From Runella zeae DSM 19591 (lineage in GTDB: Bacteria > Bacteroidota > Bacteroidia > Cytophagales > Spirosomataceae): a DNA stretch of 64,000 nt. The notes below the pieces were generated by a model that saw only the letters and a list, made by a program, of their open reading frames with translations, made no database searches and was not told the DNA's origin. The number at the start of each line of letters is the position of its first letter. Position 1 is the first letter of the stretch. The stretch covers positions 372,001 to 436,000 of the forward strand of contig NZ_AUIF01000003.1 in the NCBI RefSeq assembly GCF_000423565.1, in the 5' to 3' direction. A program made the translations under genes and the position numbers. This document shows positions 60,376 through 64,000 of this stretch, in pieces.

Positions 60376-61480
60376 TTTTATAAACAAACGGATGCGCAAA
60401 ACCCAAATGTTGGGCAGTTTGCCATTGGGGAAAAATCTGTTTACTTAAGACGTTCTGAAACGATTCAAGTGACATATTTTCTAAACTTTCGTTAGAAATA
60501 TAAATGTAATCCTCTAATAATGCCCATTTCTTCTGATTGGCATAATGTGTTACAATTTGATATTGTAGCTTTACAAAACGCTCAAAGTACGTTTCTAGCG
60601 AGGGAAGCCAGTCATTTTTGGCTGAATTTAGGCTGCGAGAAGTAGGAATAAGATTCCACAGTTGATTATGAACTACATATGACCACGGCAGAAAATGGTC
60701 TAAACTCAAATCATCAGGATTGAGAAGATTTCCCGAATAAATACAGGTTGTGTCGGGGTGTTTTATAAGAAATTCTCTCCAAAATTTATGAGCAGATGTT
60801 AAATCTCTCTGACGGCTAGTGGGCTTCTGTAATTTTTCTGATAAACCAATCACATTAGGGTTATTCTTTTGTAGGAAATTGACTAAGTGCCAATAAATGA
60901 ATCCGCGTAAAATGGTCTGATGCTTTTGGAAATAATCAATCCAAATGTCATTTAATTCAATGGCTTCTTTTCCTAAAAAGCGGTATATCACTCGATGCGG
61001 CTCACTAGAAAAATACTGGTTTGATAACATTACTATCTGATTTTCTACCAAAAAGTCGGACAAACTTCGGGTTTCGATGCTGAAAAATGGCCTTATAAAT
61101 CGATAAGGTACATACCTAGTCAGTGGGGCAATTTGAAGATAAAGCTGATTCAACTCACTTTCTGGTAATTGAGCTTTTATCTGTTCAAACAATGCTGGGG
61201 AATTAGGTTTATTATTAATCCTAATTTTTGATGAAACAAATTGTGCTATCTTTTTAAAGCTATCTTGCTTCCCAAAGGATAGTTTGTAGTAATCAAGAGG
61301 ATACCATACATTGGCCAGCATCCTGATAGCCATATCTTGTTGAGAAATAATGTTTTGATTGTTATTTTTAAGACTGTCCAAAATAGATAAAAACCAATAG
61401 AATTTATAAGCATTGGTTGTATCTCGAAAGATGGACGAAAGTTTGGCAATATCTAAAGAAGAGTGTTCGGGTAAAATCAT
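60365..61480 (-). CDS. HNH endonuclease domain protein
   Basis: A 371-residue protein. The C-terminal third has the beta-beta-alpha-metal motif: CIYSGNLLNPDDLSLDHFLP (D261, H262), then VHNQLWNLIPTSRSLN with N276 and K288. The N-terminal 230 residues are helical, with no recognised domain (IAPLTRYVPYRFIRPFF is conserved-looking). It starts 20 bases after the stop of a response regulator. Two 60-base lines counted here gave about 32 and 37 percent G+C against 47 percent in the regulator, which hints at different origin. Target (DNA or RNA) unknown. Confidence 0.87.
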   Translation of the reverse strand: MILPEHSSLDIAKLSSIFRDTTNAYKFYWFLSILDSLKNNNQNIISQQDMAIRMLANVWYPLDYYKLSFGKQDSFKKIAQFVSSKIRINNKPNSPALFEQIKAQLPESELNQLYLQIAPLTRYVPYRFIRPFFSIETRSLSDFLVENQIVMLSNQYFSSEPHRVIYRFLGKEAIELNDIWIDYFQKHQTILRGFIYWHLVNFLQKNNPNVIGLSEKLQKPTSRQRDLTSAHKFWREFLIKHPDTTCIYSGNLLNPDDLSLDHFLPWSYVVHNQLWNLIPTSRSLNSAKNDWLPSLETYFERFVKLQYQIVTHYANQKKWALLEDYIYISNESLENMSLESFQNVLSKQIFPQWQTAQHLGFAHPFVYKNGP

Positions 61481-61500
61481 ATTTGTAGTTCAATCAAAAA

Positions 61501-62229
61501 TTAAAGCCCCAGTCTTTCCAAAAAACCTTTCTTTTCGCTGCGGGCAATTTCGACCTCTGAGCCGTCGTCCATCAATACAGTACCCCCTTCGCCACGGGTG
61601 TATTCTTTGATGCGGAGTAGATTGATAAGCGCTGAGCGATGTACCCGCAAAAACTGCGCTGGAGTCAGGATGTTTTCAAATTCTTTGAGTGTACGCGAAG
61701 CTACTATTTTTCGGATTTGAGTGCCGTTGGGATGCGCCAAATGAAATACCGTGTAGTTGCTGTCTGATTCGAGCCACACAATCTCCTCAATAGGCACAAA
61801 AGTAATGCCTTTGAGGGAGGGAATGGCAATTTTGTTGAACTGCAACACCGAAGGAGTATTTTGTTGATTTTGTCGCTTCTTTTCGAGACGTTGAAGGGCG
61901 GCGCTAAGTTCAATTTCGCGGATAGGTTTTAACAAAAAATCCAAGGCACTCAGGCGCAAGGCTTCGATGGCGTATTGGTGATAAGCCGTGGTAAAAATCA
62001 CTTCAAAAGAATAAGGCTCAAGGTGCCTGAGAAGCGTAAAACCGTCGATTTGGGGCATTTCGATGTCCAAAAAAACCACGTCAGGTTTGAGCTGACGAAT
62101 CCCTATGATGGCTTCTTCGGGCGATTGGTAAGTAGCCACAATATCGGTATGAGGTGCTAGACTTCGTAGCTTGATCGCTAGTACTTCAAGACTCATGCGC
62201 TCGTCGTCAATCAAAATGACTTTCAACAT
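61501..62229 (-). CDS. LytTR-type response regulator
   Basis: A 242-residue regulator: receiver with DD at 8-9 and phospho-acceptor D55 (VVFLDIEMPQ), FLLKPI, and a LytTR DNA-binding domain (FNKIAIPSLKGITFVPIEEI, FLRVHRSALINL). It is encoded 30 bases after the LytS-type sensor kinase and is its likely partner. The HNH gene begins 20 bases beyond its stop, so read-through into the RNA-repair cassette is possible. Confidence 0.94.
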   Translation of the reverse strand: MLKVILIDDERMSLEVLAIKLRSLAPHTDIVATYQSPEEAIIGIRQLKPDVVFLDIEMPQIDGFTLLRHLEPYSFEVIFTTAYHQYAIEALRLSALDFLLKPIREIELSAALQRLEKKRQNQQNTPSVLQFNKIAIPSLKGITFVPIEEIVWLESDSNYTVFHLAHPNGTQIRKIVASRTLKEFENILTPAQFLRVHRSALINLLRIKEYTRGEGGTVLMDDGSEVEIARSEKKGFLERLGL

Positions 62230-62259
62230 CGGAAAAAGAGGAATGTTTGGTACTGCAAA

Positions 62260-64000
62260 TTAGTGTAGAGCAAGCGGATTTTCGTTACCGTTGACTAAAT
62301 ACAGAGGTAAATTTATCAATACCCGCGTTCCTTGCGGTTGTAGGTCTTCGATATGAAAAGTAGCGGGTAGCTGCCCCGTAGGTAAGGGTAGCGCTGCGAT
62401 ACGGTCGGCAGTGACTTTCATACCCAATGATTGTTTTTTACGATTTTGTTGACGATTGATTTTGGTGGCAGCTCCTCGACCTATGCCATTGTCTTCAATA
62501 CTTACCCATAGTCTGTCAGTAGCAGTCCAGAGCTTGATAGTAAGCAGTCCTTGTCCGTCAGATTTGTGCCTGAGACCGTGTAAAATAGCGTTTTCAACAA
62601 AAGGCTGTAGCAATAAAGGTGGAATCTGAGTAGTGAGTGGAATGGTTTGACTGAGTTGGATTTGATACGTAAATTTTTCTTCGGCGCGTTCTTTTTCGAG
62701 CTCTAAGTAGAGCTGGAGGGTTTCTAACTCGTGCGAAAGGAAAATCAAATCAAATTGAGAATTTTCTAACACATTTCGAACCAACAATGAAAAGTTTTGT
62801 AAAAAAATAGAAGCTTTATGTGATTGATTACTAAGGATATAATACTCAATGGTATTCATGCAATTGAACACAAAATGAGGATTCATCTGTGCGCGCAATG
62901 CTTTGGTTTCGGCTTCGGTACGTTGCTGTCGAAAAGCGGCTTCTTGGCGTTCTTGTTGGAGTTTGGAGCGATACACTATGTACAGAATCCCTAACAATAC
63001 CGCAACTGCAAGCGCCCTAAACCACCATGTTTTCCAGAAAGGAGGTTCTATCAAAATCTTGAAGGCAATCGGACGATTCCAGTGCCCTGCTTTGCTGGGA
63101 GTTCGAACCCAAAAAGTGTATTCTCCGCCGTCGAGGTTGGTGTAAGTGACGGCGTGCTTGGTGGAAAGCGCCGACCAATCTGGGTCAAATCCTTCAAGTT
63201 TGTAGCTATAACGGGCTTTTTCGGGATTGAGAAAATCAAGCGTCGAAAACTCGAAAGTCAAAACATTCTGTTGGTATTGGATGTGGAAAGGGTGCGTGGC
63301 GGTTTGGTCGCGGTCAAAAGGTACTTCTTGGTCAATCACCTTAAAACTTGTAAATACCAAAGGAGTATCTTCTGTGGAGGTAAGAAGACTTGTGGGGTTG
63401 AAATAACTGACCGCCCCGATAAAATTGACAAAAAGGTTGGGTTTGACTACACTGATGCGGTCGTACATAAAACTCCCAAAAAGCCCATCATTGACCGAAA
63501 AGGAGCGAAAACTATGATTTTGAGATTCATACACAAATAATTCCCCTTGGGTGCTTATCCATACGTTTTGGGCGTCGTCGATATACAAATCATTGCATTG
63601 GGAGGCATTAAACCCTTGTTTTTCGCCAAAATTTCTAAACTTTTTACGTTTTACATCCAGTACCGACAGGCCGCCTCGCGCTGCAATCCATAGCTGTCCT
63701 TGGTGGTCGAGTGCCATCCCTAATCCTACATTGAGGTCGTTGTTGGCAGTGGAGGGATGCCGATAGTAGTCGATTTTGTGGGTTTGAGTGTCAAAATGAT
63801 GCAGGCCTTTGCGAGTGGCTACCCAAAGTTTTTGCGAAGGGTCGAGCAAAAGCCGATTTACTACAAAGTCGAGCAAGCCTTCTTTCATACTAAATTGCTT
63901 GACTTGCTGCGTAGTGGCATCAATGCGCAGCAAGCCACTGCTAGACGCTACCCACAGGTTGTTTTGGGAGTCGGCTACGATATCATAAATTACTTTTTCG
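62260..64000 (-). CDS. propeller-type sensor histidine kinase, LytS-like (5' end missing)
   Basis: The frame is open to the window edge, so the start lies outside. At least 580 residues: two-component-regulator propeller repeats (VIYDIVADSQNNLWVASSSG, LWVATRKGLHHFD, LWIAARGGLSVLD, NVWISTQGELFVY), a Y_Y_Y domain (RYSYKLEGFDPDWSALST, YTFWVRTPSKAGHW), one membrane helix (FRALAVAVLLGILYIVY), then the LytS-type kinase with MNPHFVFNCMNTIEYYIL and an ATPase domain (PFVENAILHGL, IEDNGIGRG). It senses an unknown external signal and pairs with the LytTR regulator. Confidence 0.94.
   Translation of the reverse strand, partial: EKVIYDIVADSQNNLWVASSSGLLRIDATTQQVKQFSMKEGLLDFVVNRLLLDPSQKLWVATRKGLHHFDTQTHKIDYYRHPSTANNDLNVGLGMALDHQGQLWIAARGGLSVLDVKRKKFRNFGEKQGFNASQCNDLYIDDAQNVWISTQGELFVYESQNHSFRSFSVNDGLFGSFMYDRISVVKPNLFVNFIGAVSYFNPTSLLTSTEDTPLVFTSFKVIDQEVPFDRDQTATHPFHIQYQQNVLTFEFSTLDFLNPEKARYSYKLEGFDPDWSALSTKHAVTYTNLDGGEYTFWVRTPSKAGHWNRPIAFKILIEPPFWKTWWFRALAVAVLLGILYIVYRSKLQQERQEAAFRQQRTEAETKALRAQMNPHFVFNCMNTIEYYILSNQSHKASIFLQNFSLLVRNVLENSQFDLIFLSHELETLQLYLELEKERAEEKFTYQIQLSQTIPLTTQIPPLLLQPFVENAILHGLRHKSDGQGLLTIKLWTATDRLWVSIEDNGIGRGAATKINRQQNRKKQSLGMKVTADRIAALPLPTGQLPATFHIEDLQPQGTRVLINLPLYLVNGNENPLALH

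Noticed and set aside
56998-61480. CRISPR-Cas or retron association of the cassette
   Set aside because: No direct repeat array, reverse transcriptase or Cas protein was seen; the HNH protein is not Cas9-like in size or layout.
61501-64000. LytTR regulator and kinase as part of the RNA-repair cassette
   Set aside because: They form a standard two-component pair, and their base composition sampled at one line differs from the HNH gene. Only the 20-base gap links them, so I keep them separate.

Overview
The window is a chromosomal segment from a Bacteroidota bacterium, most likely Cytophagales and close to Runella. The signs are TAnnTTTG-type -7 promoter boxes before several genes, almost no Shine-Dalgarno sequences, a SusC-like TonB receptor, GLPGLI and OMP_b-brl_3 proteins, LytTR regulators with propeller sensor kinases, and many short gene groups on both strands. 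The Runella link is an inference: the Tpt1 enzyme (58954-59505) and the HD-Pnk enzyme (56998-58104) belong to families whose best studied bacterial members come from Runella slithyformis, and the Tpt1 catalytic tetrad sits at R16, H17, R64 and R119.

Layout. 1-6155: a broken-in FAD oxidoreductase, a DUF2147-like protein, endonuclease III, a class V aminotransferase, then a minus-strand group of a cupin, methionine aminopeptidase and a class IV aminotransferase. 6298-12422: a four-gene operon of outer-membrane barrel receptor, GLPGLI protein, histidine kinase and OmpR regulator. 12752-17175: GT3 glycogen synthase, a metallo-beta-lactamase-fold hydrolase and a DUF5009 membrane protein. 17195-23028: a sulfur assimilation operon (TSUP transporter with a remnant siroheme-synthase domain, metZ, cysH, cysD, cysN) with several RNA hairpins. 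23184-25733: two GH105-type hydrolases for pectin-derived sugars. 26023-30286: AhpC/AhpD peroxide defence, a GntR/LacI-type regulator, a LytTR regulator and a small lipoprotein. 30317-37546: dsbD, an LptF/G permease, an M1 peptidase and ridA, with two toxin-antitoxin-like gene pairs embedded between them. 37793-42424: mannose-1-phosphate guanylyltransferase and a second TonB receptor. 42519-50859: a minus-strand run of exported lipoproteins, two glycosyltransferases, an RsmF-like methyltransferase and a potassium channel. 51179-56856: a barrel-like protein, an amidohydrolase, TolC, a small membrane protein and an APH-type kinase. 56998-61480: a five-gene RNA-repair and nuclease cassette. 61501-64000: a LytTR regulator and its sensor kinase, cut by the window edge.

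The most interesting region is the cassette at 56998-61480: HNH nuclease, methyltransferase-HIT fusion, Tpt1/KptA 2'-phosphotransferase, RNA ligase and HD-Pnk end-healing enzyme, all on the minus strand and ending in one strong terminator. Healing and sealing enzymes for broken RNA are thus encoded together with a nuclease and a methyltransferase, which suggests an RNA damage response or defence system. Other notable structures are two copies of a palindromic MITE-like element, each placed between convergent genes (14598-14775 and 37544-37795), and two small overlapping gene pairs that each end in a four-base ATGA overlap with the next housekeeping gene.

No tRNA, rRNA, CRISPR array or transposase gene was recognised. 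All functions are read from motifs by eye, without database searches.
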